A stretch of DNA of 64,000 bases from Arctopsyche grandis (lineage: Eukaryota; Arthropoda; Insecta; Trichoptera; Hydropsychidae). Positions 38,301 to 46,500 of this stretch are shown one piece after another. The notes under the pieces are model-generated. The model was given only the letters and a program-made list of their open reading frames with translations. It had not been told where the DNA came from and did not search any database. The first letter of the stretch is position 1; every line of letters begins with the position of its first letter. The position numbers and the translations under genes were made by a program. The stretch spans positions 26,326,986 through 26,390,985 of the forward strand of contig NC_135355.1 in the NCBI RefSeq assembly GCF_051622035.1. Direction: 5' to 3'.

Positions 38301-41168
38301 ACGGTTCCTAATCAAATTGGCAAAAACCATCCATATATCACTTCAAATGTATATCACTAATATTAGATATATGTATGTATAAATTCAATACCATAGATTT
38401 CGTTCAGCGGCAACCCGAAAATAGCATCATGGGAAAAATATAAAATTGGGGCGATCGGTTATGCCGTTTTTCCCAAATTAAAAAAGTCATAATATTCCAA
38501 AAAAAAAAACAAAATGTAAACATACACACTCTTGTGTGTATGTTTACACAAGGTGGTTCGAATTTCCCATAAAAAAAACATTAGGTACAAATTAGAACGA
38601 TTAAAAAAATATCGTTATAAATATGCCCGTTATACATATGTATGTACATACATATTATATGTATGTCCAGAATCTCGGAAAAACAGAATAAGCGTATTAA
38701 AGGCCACCAATATTTTTAAATACGTATGTATTGTTAAACCCAAAAAAATATATTTAATGTTTTATAAGATATTTTTCTAAATGAAGAAAAGTGGACTTTC
38801 AATTATAACGTGTATGAAAAAAGCCACTTTCAATTATAACGTGTATGTATAATTGAAATATTTTATTTCTTTACAAAAAAAAAACCTCACCATTATATTG
38901 TATTAGTGCCACTACCCGGCTGCGCTCGGTTCCACTTTTGACGATCTCCGTTTTACAAAAAAAACTTTTTTTTTATTGAATTTATTTGAATCGAAAAAAA
39001 AAATATTTAATGACCGAAAAATTTGGTCTTAGACTAATCCAGCTAATCAGAAACGAATTACAGATGCCGTTTCGGTTTTAAATATAAGAAGAAGATGATA
39101 TGTATATATTTTTTTTATATGTAATATTAAACAAAATAAAACCCGTTTCAAATATAATAATGAATATATGTATATTTTTCACATTCACCATCTCTTGCGA
39201 TTTTCAAGTATACATTGTTTAGTTCGTTAGCTAATTGCTCACCACCTTAAAGTCGTGCCGTAATGAGAAAACTGAAATTTTTCAATAAAACGAGCAAAGT
39301 GCTTGTGGAAACTGCATTAAAATGGGCATGAGATATAAAACTTCATAGCCTTCATACAAATTTTGCTTTATGTAAAAGTACTAATAGTAAATTTCAGATT
39401 GATTTGGCTTTTAAAATGAAGAATTATCTGTTGTCTTTCAAATGTATACTATCCGTATTTTAAATATAATCCAACCTATGCACAAAAGACACAGGGCTAA
39501 CACGATATGATTGCGCTAATTTGGTCATTCGGACATTACTCGTATGTTCGTTCGACCAAGTAACGTCCGATCAGGTCAGGGCTTACTCGTATCATGTCAT
39601 CCCGGCATAAGAAACATTGCTTTAAGACATTCATATGCTAAGGTTGTAAGGAAAATCCAAGTACACTTTTATATCCGTTGACGTCACGTCACGCTTCTAT
39701 GTCATAAAATTCCAATTGCACAATTGTAAAATTCCGGAACAATGCACACGGTTTACATTTTCGAGTAACTTTAAATTTTTGAAGCTAATACTGCCATTTG
39801 AACAATGTTTTCCACTCCTGAATGCGACGGAATGGAATAGCCTGTTTGAATTCACCGAAACTATTCCATAACTTCTAATTAGGGAGCGTTTACATTGGCG
39901 GATATGAACAGCCATATACCTATTCTAAATACACGGTTCTATCGCATTATAATGGAATAACTGAATTATTCCACATATGAAAAAAATACTGGTTTTGAAA
40001 TAATAATTATTATACATATATATGTGAGTGATAAATTGTCGTACACATACATACATACATACATATGTGTACAAATACGATATTTAACGCTACATTCAAT
40101 AACGCATATTCAGCTAGTGATAAATTTGAAACAACGAGTAAATATTCAGTTTGCTTAGACGATAAATTTTTTAATGTGCTAAACATTTTTTTAATCCTAT
40201 TTCAAATATGCATAAATACATACAAACATATACATATTTGAAAAATTTAAAGAATATAAATTTACTCTTGCCATATATAGAAAACAAAGTTGTCAATTGC
40301 AATATTTGATCATTAGTGTTTTTTTGATCAAATATTAATTATTAATAAATAGTTTTGCACACGTAAAAAACGCTATCTCGTTTAGTTTATACTGTCGCAA
40401 TTCAGGGAAAAGCTCACCCCTAGAATTTGAAAATAACTTGTCAGTTAGGTTCAAAAACACTCATTGAATTGTCAATGGGTAAAATTCAAGCACAATGTAC
40501 TTATACTGCTTGAAATAATTATTATATAATACCTATGTATATAATGGAGTTTAACAACTTTGCGCTCTAAGGATACGATATGTAGTCACACCATTTTACA
40601 TATGTAGCTTACATTGTATATAAAACCATAAAAAACAAAAAAAAAAACAGGCTTAATTCATGCCAAGGTACATACATACATGTATAATAAATATTGCAGT
40701 ATCATAATAGATGACCATGGCAAGTATCATATCTTCTGACAAAACAAACAAAATTTTAATATGGTTTCACAATTAAATACCTGGGCGGGTCTGGGGTGTG
40801 TTTCACCACACATGTGAGATTTATGTCCGAACCGCTCCTAACGAATAATTCAGGGCTGCCCATGATTTCGGCTCGAGAAACTAAAAACAAAGAAACTTCC
40901 ATCATAATTGTTTGCTTAAATAAAGTACATCTGTACTTGTATGAACGTGTTACTGACCTACTACGTTGAGTCTGAACGCTTGGCTGATTTTTGGCTCGGA
41001 TGAGACTTGGCACTCGTAGATCCCAGAGTCCCTGGGCTGTGCTGAGGCAACCCTGAGGGCCCATTCGTCGGATCCGTCTGCGTGCAGGGACGAAAATCTA
41101 CCATCGGAGCTGTACGCCAAGCCACCCACTGTTAAGATGTGCAGATCTCGTTTTCTTATCCAGGACAC
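17992..41168 (-). CDS. dpr: dpr-family Ig-domain cell-surface protein (3' part of gene, 4 exons)
   Basis: Dpr proteins are neuronal two-immunoglobulin-domain surface proteins that bind DIP partners and specify synaptic connections in insects. Four minus-strand exons join in frame: 41168-40958, 40880-40781, 20167-20010 and 18128-17992, all with AG/GT borders, giving 606 nt (201 residues plus stop). They encode the second half of Ig1 ([26 protein letters not shown]), all of Ig2 ([37 protein letters not shown]), then the G strand VVVHVLSGE and a hydrophobic end [12 protein letters not shown] consistent with GPI-anchor addition. The exon carrying the first half of Ig1 and the signal peptide was not found; it probably lies beyond 64 kb or in an exon I failed to see. 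A 20.6-kb intron splits Ig2. Which paralogue (dpr8/10/21-like) is unresolved. Confidence 0.92.
18129..20009 (-). other. dpr last intron
   Basis: Contains the foldback repeat at 19684-19965 and otherwise unique AT-rich DNA. The 18.2-18.7-kb open frames on both strands are not supported. Confidence 0.6.
19684..19965. mobile_element. foldback element with GGCCGAnGGAC subterminal repeats
   Basis: The left arm repeats ACGGACATTAGGCCGACGGA and TGTTTGGCTGAA; the right arm carries the reverse complement units three to four times (GGCCGATGGACATTTGGCCG on the minus strand). About 20-bp units face each other across a 110-bp AT-rich centre. The shape fits a foldback or TIR transposon; superfamily unknown. 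It lies only about 45 bp from the dpr exon donor at 20009. Confidence 0.7.
20010..20167 (-). CDS. dpr: dpr internal exon, Ig2 second half
   Basis: Acceptor GTGTTACAG and donor GGTAAATAT flank 158 nt encoding [32 protein letters not shown] and [10 protein letters not shown]. This covers Ig2 from the conserved core Trp to the second core Cys, with an N-Y-T glycosylation sequon beside the Cys. It joins in phase to the exons on both sides. Confidence 0.95.
20733..20905 (+). repeat. short tandem repeats beside R1 copy
   Basis: A 34-bp unit (AAGTACGTATAAAATATTAC plus AATACGAGAA) occurs three times at 20730-20800, followed by GAAATATGTAATATATT repeated about three times at 20870-20905. Confidence 0.8.
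20930..21830. repeat. dispersed repeat family R1, second copy
   Basis: Aligns to one monomer of the 11.8-12.8-kb copy (GAGGAGAGGAGATAAATTGCG, TGCTTATTCATACATTATC, ATCACTTTGCAGATCTATAA, TCCTATTATGCTGTAT) and to its tail (TGTTTTGGGGCTC, CACGTGAACTCCAGTTGAGA, ACACCCCCTGGAGTGTTTTCGG). No protein recognised. Confidence 0.7.
22862..23345 (+). mobile_element. tRNA-derived SINE, near full length
   Basis: The tRNA-like head has an A-box-like TGGACTAGTGG and a B-box-like GGTTCAAGTTCC. Then come the common body (GCTGGCCAGACCTTGGTTTG, AGGTCGATCGTTTCCTATCA) and a 3' tail TTGGTTAGGAAGACGCATTGG...TACCTGTAAG. Promoter boxes of this kind drive Pol III transcription; mobilisation needs a partner LINE. Confidence 0.8.
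23690..23836 (+). mobile_element. LINE 3' end fragment, copy C
   Basis: A T-rich 3' UTR is followed by the hairpin GGCCATTGTGGCGCATTAGG ... ATAATGCCACAATGGTCC and a (TAAA)n tail. The Helitron at 23839 is inserted directly against this tail. Confidence 0.8.
23839..24043 (-). mobile_element. non-autonomous Helitron, family 1
   Basis: On the minus strand it starts TCTAATATATAATTTCAAAT (24043) and ends ...GCGAAGCCGGGTAAAACACTAG (23839) before T. Termini are complete, with no TIR and no target duplication. Confidence 0.88.
24505..24636. mobile_element. 132-bp MITE, CACTGTTCGACA ends, TAA duplication
   Basis: The ends CACTGTTCGACA and TGTCGAACAGTG are perfect inverted copies, and inner arms share TGGTTCAGAGACRA. 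TAA flanks both sides (24502-24504, 24637-24639). Short CAC ends with a 3-bp duplication suit PIF/Harbinger or CACTA-like (CMC) elements; the choice is open. Confidence 0.8.
24936..25553. mobile_element. 618-bp MITE with ~220-bp inverted repeats, CACTGAGCAACA ends
   Basis: Arms of about 220 bp (24936-25155 versus 25335-25553) are inverted copies with few differences, including CACTGAGCAACAAAAAAA, TTTGACCCACT, GGGTGATC and TTGAGCGTAACAATCC. TAA flanks both ends (24933-24935, 25554-25556). The 79-codon frame inside is AT-biased and not a transposase. Confidence 0.88.
25557..27006. other. dpr intron DNA, no element recognised
   Basis: AT-rich unique sequence with short open frames only, none with recognisable protein similarity. 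Confidence 0.4.
27015..27922 (+). mobile_element. hAT transposon relic with intact 8-bp duplication
   Basis: Both ends read TAGGGTTTCTGA inward, and ATACGTAT flanks each side exactly (27007-27014 and 27923-27930). Subterminal CCCGGGA blocks repeat on both sides. The 908-bp length is well below an autonomous hAT element (2.5-4 kb), so most of the transposase gene is deleted; its C-terminus survives (27573-27716). Confidence 0.93.
27573..27716 (+). pseudogene. hAT transposase C-terminal remnant
   Basis: The frame ending at TAA 27714-27716 encodes [20 protein letters not shown] and the block [10 protein letters not shown], then [15 protein letters not shown]...R.RL.....N..VFL is the conserved hAT dimerisation (hATC) motif. 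A further short frame from 27381 ([12 protein letters not shown]) is probably an earlier part of the same gene. The N-terminal and catalytic DDE regions are missing. Confidence 0.85.
28889..29351 (-). mobile_element. Helitron-like element, family 2, ending in a (TA)n tract
   Basis: The minus-strand 3' end is ACTAG at 28889-28893 followed by T, preceded by a hairpin CGATGATATTTCATCG typical of Helitron termini. The other end merges with a TA microsatellite. Similar ends occur at 62796 and 63241. Confidence 0.6.
29291..29352. repeat. (TA)n microsatellite
   Basis: About 60 bp of uninterrupted TA. It generates a spurious IYIYIY frame. Confidence 0.95.
29993..30365. mobile_element. foldback hAT MITE F1, copy 1
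   Basis: A near-complete palindrome. The arms (about 180 bp each) run from CGGTCTCCGTGACGGGCCGG through CGCAAATATCGGAAGGCAAA and CATACTCACTTAATTTG to the core GAGCAGGATACAACAGGAAC plus AAGAGGAACAGGC. CACCGAAC flanks both sides exactly (29985-29992, 30366-30373), an 8-bp hAT-type duplication. The 119-codon frame crossing it is a palindrome artefact. Confidence 0.93.
31502..31556. repeat. perfect-arm hairpin
   Basis: ATACCTTAAGTATGTAAATA at 31504-31523 is the inverse of the segment ending AAGGTAT near 31556, with an 11-nt loop. It may be a small MITE remnant. No duplication was identified. Confidence 0.7.
31755..32392 (+). mobile_element. LINE 3' fragment, copy D
   Basis: CCTGAATGTGATATTTTCTA and the codons for [13 protein letters not shown]...[16 protein letters not shown] match the end of the LINE ORF. 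They are followed by a T-rich 3' UTR and the hairpin GGCCATTGTA...CCACAATGG. The 5' leader (31755-31850) is not LINE coding yet is shared with copy E, so the two derive from the same chimeric or rearranged parent. Confidence 0.8.
32607..33300 (+). repeat. second copy of the GGTTGACGGAT repeat
   Basis: Shares GGTTGACGGATCTT, ATAACTT and AAATTTCAGTT spacing with 9237-9715, but is diverged. Class uncertain; RTE-like 3' UTR suspected. Confidence 0.4.
33540..33870. other. GC-balanced unique block next to the minisatellite
   Basis: A 100-codon minus frame (33543-33845) begins [15 protein letters not shown]. It is not low-complexity, but I recognise no family, and no RNA evidence or splice partner is visible. 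It could be a conserved non-coding element, an unrecognised exon, or part of a larger mobile element whose 3' end lies at 35568. Confidence 0.35.
33930..34330. repeat. GC-rich minisatellite, domain A (15-bp unit)
   Basis: The core unit ATGGGGCGCCGCCTT is repeated tandemly from about 34035 to 34215. It is flanked on both sides by GGGGCCCC(G)AAGGGGGCGCA variants. Because 15 is divisible by three and the unit lacks stops, five or more long frames open across both strands (98-161 codons). They are artefacts of the repeat. Confidence 0.95.
34331..35382. repeat. GC-rich minisatellite, domain B (GGGCGAAGCCC, 216-bp higher-order repeat)
   Basis: Alternating subunits of about 35-40 bp contain the palindrome GGGCGAAGCCC followed by TAAAMGGCA and WTTAATCATGGGGG. 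A higher-order period of 216 bp is exact over part of the array: CGAAGCCCCAAAAGGCATTA starts at both 34681 and 34897. Its GC content contrasts sharply with the surrounding AT-rich intron. Confidence 0.95.
35383..35496. repeat. A/T homopolymer tract closing the minisatellite
   Basis: Over 100 bases of almost pure A then T runs separate the GC array from the Helitron 3' end. Such a tract is prone to assembly or sequencing error. Confidence 0.95.
35497..35568 (+). mobile_element. Helitron family 1 3' terminus downstream of the minisatellite
   Basis: TTAAGCGGTTTATATTA, GAGCGAAGCCGGGTAATACA and CTAG (35565-35568) then T are the family 3' end. No matching 5' TCTAATATATAA end was found upstream, so either the minisatellite is internal to a large Helitron whose 5' end is decayed, or this is a truncated copy. 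Confidence 0.8.
35935..36862 (-). mobile_element. hAT element relic carrying transposase fragments
   Basis: The left end TATGGTTTCCAACTCCGGAAGG and the following CAGCRSCGGGATT..GATCCCGGGATC blocks match the 8.9-kb element, as do GCCAGCACCGTAATC and GGTACTAGAAAA on the right. The right terminus appears deleted (AGAAAACCTTA directly) and no duplication was found. Confidence 0.8.
36225..36713 (-). pseudogene. hAT transposase fragment in two pieces
   Basis: 36513-36713 encodes [18 protein letters not shown], a hallmark hAT segment; 36225-36506 continues with [20 protein letters not shown] and [11 protein letters not shown]. The two are separated by a stop or frame break near 36507-36512 and lack both ends of the protein. 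Non-functional. Confidence 0.85.
37230..37930. other. unique GC-richer block, candidate regulatory DNA
   Basis: Non-repetitive sequence with higher complexity than its surroundings and no long open frame on either strand. Its position within a dpr intron makes an enhancer plausible. This is inference. Confidence 0.35.
38005..38345 (+). mobile_element. tRNA-derived SINE
   Basis: The head CAGCATAGCTTGGTGGCTGG (A box) and TTGGTTTGATCCCGTGGG (B box) resembles a tRNA gene. It is followed by the body GAATTTACTATGAGTATTTT, then a second body copy (GGATATTTCTGACTTCAAGT, AGTTTGCCAATTTTTTATTG). Confidence 0.75.
38515..38546. repeat. short perfect palindrome
   Basis: GTAAACATACACACT pairs with TGTGTGTATGTTTAC around a 2 to 3-nt centre. 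Function unknown. Confidence 0.7.
40781..40880 (-). CDS. dpr: dpr internal exon, Ig2 first half
   Basis: Acceptor TTGTTTTTAG and donor CAGGTATTTAA flank 100 nt encoding [20 protein letters not shown] then [21 protein letters not shown] is a Dpr signature covering Ig2's first core Cys, with an N-L-T sequon. The phase fits both neighbours. Confidence 0.95.
40958..41168 (-). CDS. dpr: dpr internal exon, Ig1 second half
   Basis: Acceptor ATTCACGCAG and donor GTAGTAGGTCAGT flank 211 nt encoding [36 protein letters not shown] and [17 protein letters not shown]. This is the Dpr Ig1 from the core Trp to the last strand. Entry is in phase 0, so an upstream exon must supply the first half with the first core Cys. 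Confidence 0.96.
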
Positions 41169-41834
41169 CTGCGTGAATATAAATGTTAAAACGTAAGTTG
41201 AATTTTCAAGTGAAAAGACAATGGAAGTACATGTATGTACATATATTATAAATTTTCGTAATTTACATACATTATATAATGAATGCGACGGTCAAAATTA
41301 TTTTTTTAATGAATTTATATTACATAATATATGAATTAATTTATTTGTTATTATACCTCATATCACAAAGTATATATTAAAATTTTATCAATTACATAAG
41401 TATAATATTACATTACATACATATGTATGTATAATGGCTCGTCCAAATTATAACCCAACGCACTAAAAACAGTCATATAAGCGATCACGGACAAACTTCA
41501 CCTGAAAAACTAGGTGGAACGTCTTTACGTCTGCGTTTTTTCATTAATTTTTCATATTTATTAGAAGGGAAGGGGGGGAGGGGATGAAAATGTATTTTTA
41601 TGTTATTTTATGGATATTAAACCAAAGATGTCAAGATCATTAGGGCTACAAATAACAGCCACAAAACCAATATTTTACGTGAAAATTATGACAAAATTGA
41701 AAAAAGTGTATTCTGCTTAATTGGCACAACTGGTATTTAGTCAACCGGCTATTTGAGACAGATCCCAAGGATTTAAAACCAATTTTAATTATTTAACTTT
41801 GCTTTTTAGAGCCAATTATGAGACAGACACGAAT

Positions 41835-41900
41835 GAAAACGTTTTGGAGAGGCCTTCATCCAGTAGTGGATGTTGAATGGCAGTTAATGATGATATTACT
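41835..41900 (+). mobile_element. RTE-type LINE 3' terminal remnant
   Basis: GGAGAGGCCTTCATCCAGTAG and TGGATGTTGAATGGCAGTTA followed by ATGATGAT resemble the very end of an insect RTE-type LINE ORF, which typically runs into a short (GAT)n tail. Only about 60 bp remain. Confidence 0.5.
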
Positions 41901-42015
41901 AGTCACCGTAGCCTGAGTGGTCCGTGTATTGTTCAAAGGTTGTAAATGCATTGTTAAAGGTTTGCCGAACAATGGATAGCACTGTCACTTTCCTACCTCT
42001 AGATATTACCTATAT

Positions 42016-42860
42016 GGTAGGGTGACAATACGTCCCGTTTTGGCCGGGACAGTCCCGTTTTTTACGTGCCTTGCCCTTCGTTTTGTTGTTTTCGTAAAAT
42101 TATTTGATTTATTCCGTTTTGTCCATCCACTGATTCACATAAGAATTTTTTTGTCCTCTTTTCGTTTTACTCATAAAGTCATAAAAATTATATACAAAGA
42201 TCGGCGTTAGGTAAATGTTTTTTGCACAAAAACAGTAAAATACAATATTATATTATATTTCATTTTTTATCTTCTTCCATTTTTTATTTAAAAGTTATGT
42301 TACTTAGCAAAAGAAGAAATTAAAATTTTCAGTTGCACATGATTTTTGCAATTAAAAATTTCAGAAAAAAAAATCAGCCTGCACTGCATTAGGGCGGTTT
42401 CAGACTAGCGTTTTATACGCGCGTATAATCTCGTTTTTTGAATTGCATGTAGGCGCGTATAGGCGCGTCGTTTTCCATACGCGCAACTCGTACGAGCGTA
42501 GACGCGCTTATAAGCTCGTATTATCCATGTTAATACTAAATCACCACTACCGGTTCGAGCAAAAACGCCGGAATAAGCCCGTGTACGCGAGTCCGATCCG
42601 CGAAATGTAGCGCGCGTGTAAGCGCGTATGCCGAAACGACGGTATACGCGCAGAAAAATACGCTAGTCTGAAACCGCCCTTAGTATCTAGTTTTCTATAA
42701 TTATTTTTTAACTTGTATCTAAATAAACTATAATTCCTTGACAATATTAATGATTATTTGAGGAGATATTAAAATTTTGATAGAGCAAAAATTTTTTTAT
42801 ATAGGGGAGGAGAATTTTTTTGCGTAGCGTTCCGTTTTGAATCCTGTAAAATATACTCAC
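42016..42860. mobile_element. possible DNA element starting AGGGTGACAATACGTCCCG
   Basis: AGGGTGACAATACGTCCCGT and TTGGCCGGGACAGTCCCG resemble the ends of known hAT-like elements. A weak inverse GGGTGAGTAT lies near 42860. It encloses the PIF/Harbinger-like MITE. Boundaries unproven. Confidence 0.35.
42392..42679. mobile_element. PIF/Harbinger-like MITE, TTA duplication, CGCG-rich
   Basis: The ends GGGCGGTTTCAGACTAGCGT (left) and its inverse ACGCTAGTCTGAAACCGCCC (right) are perfect over 20 bp. TTA flanks both sides (42389-42391, 42680-42682). This combination is the PIF/Harbinger pattern. The 288-bp interior is packed with GCGCGTATA-type motifs in both orientations. Confidence 0.9.
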
Positions 42861-42966
42861 CCGTATTATAGTAAAAAAAATGTTGATTACTAAGAACGCC
42901 GTCTGAGCTCCCCACGCTCATACTTGATATATTTTTGTATTTTATTTTTTACATAGATATATGTAT

Positions 42967-43390
42967 ACCAAGAAGGCTTGACAGAAAGACCCCAATGCAC
43001 CTTCCTGGATAATTAATTACAAACAATGCAGAATTTTTTATTACGTAAATCACTATATTTCGAGAAGCTGAACACGAAATTAACAATTAATTAATTAATT
43101 AATCCACTGAGACATCTATGGATTTTTAGACTTTCTTAAAAATTGTACATAAATTAATACAGAATATTTGCGACAGCAGGTAAGATGATTTTTTGCCAAT
43201 TTTAAGGAACCGTTTCAACAATGATCAGATAAAATTGGCAAACTTTGATAAGAAACGATCGACTTGGACTCACAAACATCCAAGTCTAACCAGCAGTTTA
43301 TTAAAGATTAGCCCGGAATCGAACCCAATAATATATTGGTGCTAAACACAAACGCTACCACTGAGCTATACTGCTGAGCTACATGTAAAT
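42967..43390 (-). mobile_element. tRNA-derived SINE, near full length
   Basis: The minus-strand B box is GGTTCGATTCCGGGC and the body matches. The 3' hairpin CCAGGAAGGTGCATTGGGGT...GCCTTCTTGG is at 42967-43016. Confidence 0.8.
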
Positions 43391-43659
43391 ACATATATTG
43401 TAATACTTACCTATCAAATTTTACTTCAGTAGATTTTTTTTGTAAAATGAACATTCAGTTAACATATAAAATTAAGCTTTTATGAAATAATAAAATCCAG
43501 TCAAAATCTGACTTCGAATCTTCACATGATTCCAAAATTTCATCTACTGTTACTATGTACATACATATGTAGATAAAGCAATGAATAGAAATATAAAACG
43601 GAGAGAAAGTTGCCACGACAGCCCTATACAAACACAAGAATAGATTCTAAATTGCACAT

Positions 43660-44200
43660 GTAAAGGTTTTGGCCATTAAACAAACGACTTTCAAACGGCA
43701 TTCGCAGCTTTCGCGCTGCACCGCCAGCGTTTATTTCGCATGCAAAGCAGTCCCACGAGCGACGGGCTACGCCGTAGCAGTTACATTCGTTGGTTTGTTT
43801 GCTTGTACAGCATTTCTTGCAATCGTTAACGACTTGCCGAGAGACGTCGACGAAAACACAGATCCACAGCCTTAATTCAACGGTATATACATACGTGTCC
43901 CTCTGTTTATCTTCCCACGGGATTATCGAGGAGCGAGGGAAGGGGATGGTAATTTATTCGCCAACCGGTCCAGCCCAGCTCTCGTCTGCGCAAATTGGGC
44001 CGTAGACACGACCGATGATGGTGCGGTCGGCGTCACCTGTGCGAAATGTCTTCATGTTTGCACTGTGTGACGTCGTTGCTAGACCAAACGATGTGGATCG
44101 ATACTACGTCGTAGCTATAATCGTAGCACGCTGGCGTAACGGTCGTATGACACGGCTTGCGATGCCCGTTCGAAATGGCCGTTGGTTCACCTAGTTTTTA
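43660..44200. other. GC-rich unique block with overlapping open frames
   Basis: Plus-strand frame 43669-43875 (68 codons, with a hydrophobic stretch AVAVTFVGLFACTAFLAIV) and a Cys-rich open minus frame overlap here. Neither matches a family I know. CpG-rich composition suggests a promoter, first exon or enhancer. Confidence 0.35.
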
Positions 44201-44270
44201 CGACAACAATTCGAAAGCGGAATAAACGGCCCTGGAAACTGTACTGAAATGCTTCTTCCATACTACATAC

Positions 44271-44431
44271 CAGTGGCGTGCGCTGAAATTCTCTCTCTTT
44301 TTGTCGTACAGCCTTACTTAATGTGCACGAGCAGGATACAAGAGGAACAGGCTGTTCCTCTTGTATCCCGTTCGTGCACATTAAGTAAGGCTGTACGACA
44401 AAAATTGAGAGAATTTCAGCGCACGCCACTG
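44271..44431. mobile_element. foldback hAT MITE F2, 161 bp, exact duplication
   Basis: Arms of about 80 bp from CAGTGGCGTGCGCTGAAATT to the centre AGGAACAGGCTGTTCCT are nearly perfect inverted copies. CTACATAC flanks both sides exactly (44263-44270, 44432-44439). The centre carries GAGCAGGATACAAGAGGAAC, the same core as F1 at 29993 and 56846. Confidence 0.93.
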
Positions 44432-44601
44432 CTACATACATATAATATGTAGATGTACAGTTGATTAGTAATCAGAAGGAAAACTGTATCAGAAGTTATA
44501 TAATAGTCACTCATAATTACATACATATACGTACATACATAGATTCAAAGTATAAAAGGTTCAACTGTAAAGAAATTGAAAGAGTAGCTATAATTATGTT
44601 T

Positions 44602-44735
44602 TCACAGACCGTCTGTTCACCGATAACAGACGGTCTGTGAAAGAGATGGCTGCATACGTAATGGCATAGTAAACGAGATCTTGGTGAACAGACGGGGTGA
44701 GAAAGAGATGGCCGTATACGTAATGCCTGGAGCGC
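44602..44735. repeat. hairpin plus tandem duplication
   Basis: TCACAGACCGTCTGTT and AACAGACGGTCTGTGA form a perfect 16-bp stem with a 7-nt loop (44602-44640). A diverged direct copy of GAACAGACGG..GTGAGAAAGAGATGGC then CGTATACGTAATGCC follows at about 44685-44735. Confidence 0.75.
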
Positions 44736-45359
44736 ATCCTCGATTTACGGAAAATTTGTGAACGAGTTGTCAGGTAACCGTATGTATAATGACGAAAAAG
44801 CATACAAGACGAATTCCGTGCTTATTTTATAAAACACTTCATTGATGTTTTTTGAAAAGTAAAGTGTACAAATGGATATATCAATAATTCACAAACGTTT
44901 ATCCGTGATGATCATATGAATGACATTTTGTTCAGTGAATAATTTGCACTAGTCAAATTTTGTGAACTGCATTCATTAAATATGTGTTTTATTTAAAATA
45001 AAATTCATATCCGTTGTGTTAGATCACCTTATCATTTATTATGAGCAATGATAAATATTTAATCTTGCAAAATCTAGTGAATAGCATAATATACTGACAC
45101 CTGAGTTTTTTCAGTATAGAATGAATAGGTTAAAAGGTGGAAATACATATCTATGTAGGTCGATCATTAATCTTTAAAGCAGGCAAAAAGTAAATATATG
45201 TGCATATATATAACAACTTGATAATTATTAATATATAAGTAGTAGAAATGACATGAAAATCTTTATTAATGTGAATTTGCATATTTTTATTTTATTTCAA
45301 CCAATCATACACACTCGTCTTAATAGATTACTTCAAAGCGACGAGTGTGGTGATTAACA

Positions 45360-45500
45360 AGTATTGTTAACTTTGATAGGAAACGAGCGACCTGGAGTCA
45401 CATATCCAAGGTTTGGCCAGCAGCAGCCGTTGGGATTGAACCCGCGACCACTTTATTCAAAAGCATTATATGCTAACCACAAGTCTATGCTGCTGGTTAG
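45360..45500 (-). mobile_element. tRNA-derived SINE, 5' part
   Basis: The minus strand carries the head (AGCAGCATAGACTTGTGGTTAG) and a B-box-like GGTTCAATCCCAACGG, then CTGGCCAAACCTTGGATATG. It is truncated before the 3' tail. Confidence 0.7.
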
Positions 45501-46363
45501 AATATAATATTTTAATAAGAGATACATTTCGGATAAGATTTCTACTATTGTGTAGGTAAAATAATGTTCGTCTTTCGCACTAATCCTCGAGCTTGCTCGA
45601 TACATCCACAATTCTGTGAAAGTAAATGTACCTACATATGTATATATATAATATAATATTATTAAATTGAAAAAGGACAAATCCAGATAGAGCAGTGGCA
45701 AATCCGACAATTTTAAGTCACAGAAACAAAGAACGAAAATCGCGGTAAATCAAAAGAGGTCTGAGGATTTTGATATCTGTAACTATGTCTCTTATGGGAC
45801 GTGTGCTTTTCAAGATATGTCCTCCTTGTGACTGGTTTTCTTCCCCAAAGGTCACTCCCGCGGGACTTTATTTCCCCTGTCTTTCAATAAAATTCATGAA
45901 TCTTTTATTATGGGACAGATCGAGTGGAATATTCGAAGAAGATTACCACTACCACGTAGAAGATTGACGAGCTTGTATTCGCGGATAATTGTAACTACAT
46001 GGGTATCCTAACTACATACATACATACATATGTACATACATACATATATGTATGTGTATGTATGTATATACATATGTACTCATTATAGTAGATATTTTAA
46101 AAAAATGAGAATTTTATCCGCAATCATAATGCATGTGTGTGTGTGTATTCAACTCGAATTCAAATGAAATATATTAATATTAGTTCAAAAGCGCATTGCT
46201 GAAAGGTACTTATGAGCTATAAACTATGAGCCAAGCTAATATAATTTGTTTTTAATTTTGATTCAAAGAGGGGTGATATTTATTATAAACAAAGGCATTG
46301 AAATACTGAACCAATATATGTAGATACATATGTATATACGTTCGTATATATATGTATATATAG

Positions 46364-46451
<88 letters not shown>

Positions 46452-46500
46452 TTATTTATATATATTTATTTATATATATATACATATATGTATATGTATA
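46364..46500. repeat. (TA)n microsatellite with imperfect TATT margin
   Basis: About 75 bp of pure TA is followed by TATATATTTA-type units. Confidence 0.95.

Larger units (their letters stand above)
20168..40780 (-). other. 20.6-kb dpr intron splitting Ig2
   Basis: Transposon-rich. Unique GC-richer blocks at 22.27-22.74, 28.13-28.40, 33.54-33.87 and 37.23-37.93 kb stand out from the AT-rich, repeat-filled background and are candidate regulatory segments. No convincing nested protein gene was seen. Confidence 0.75.
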
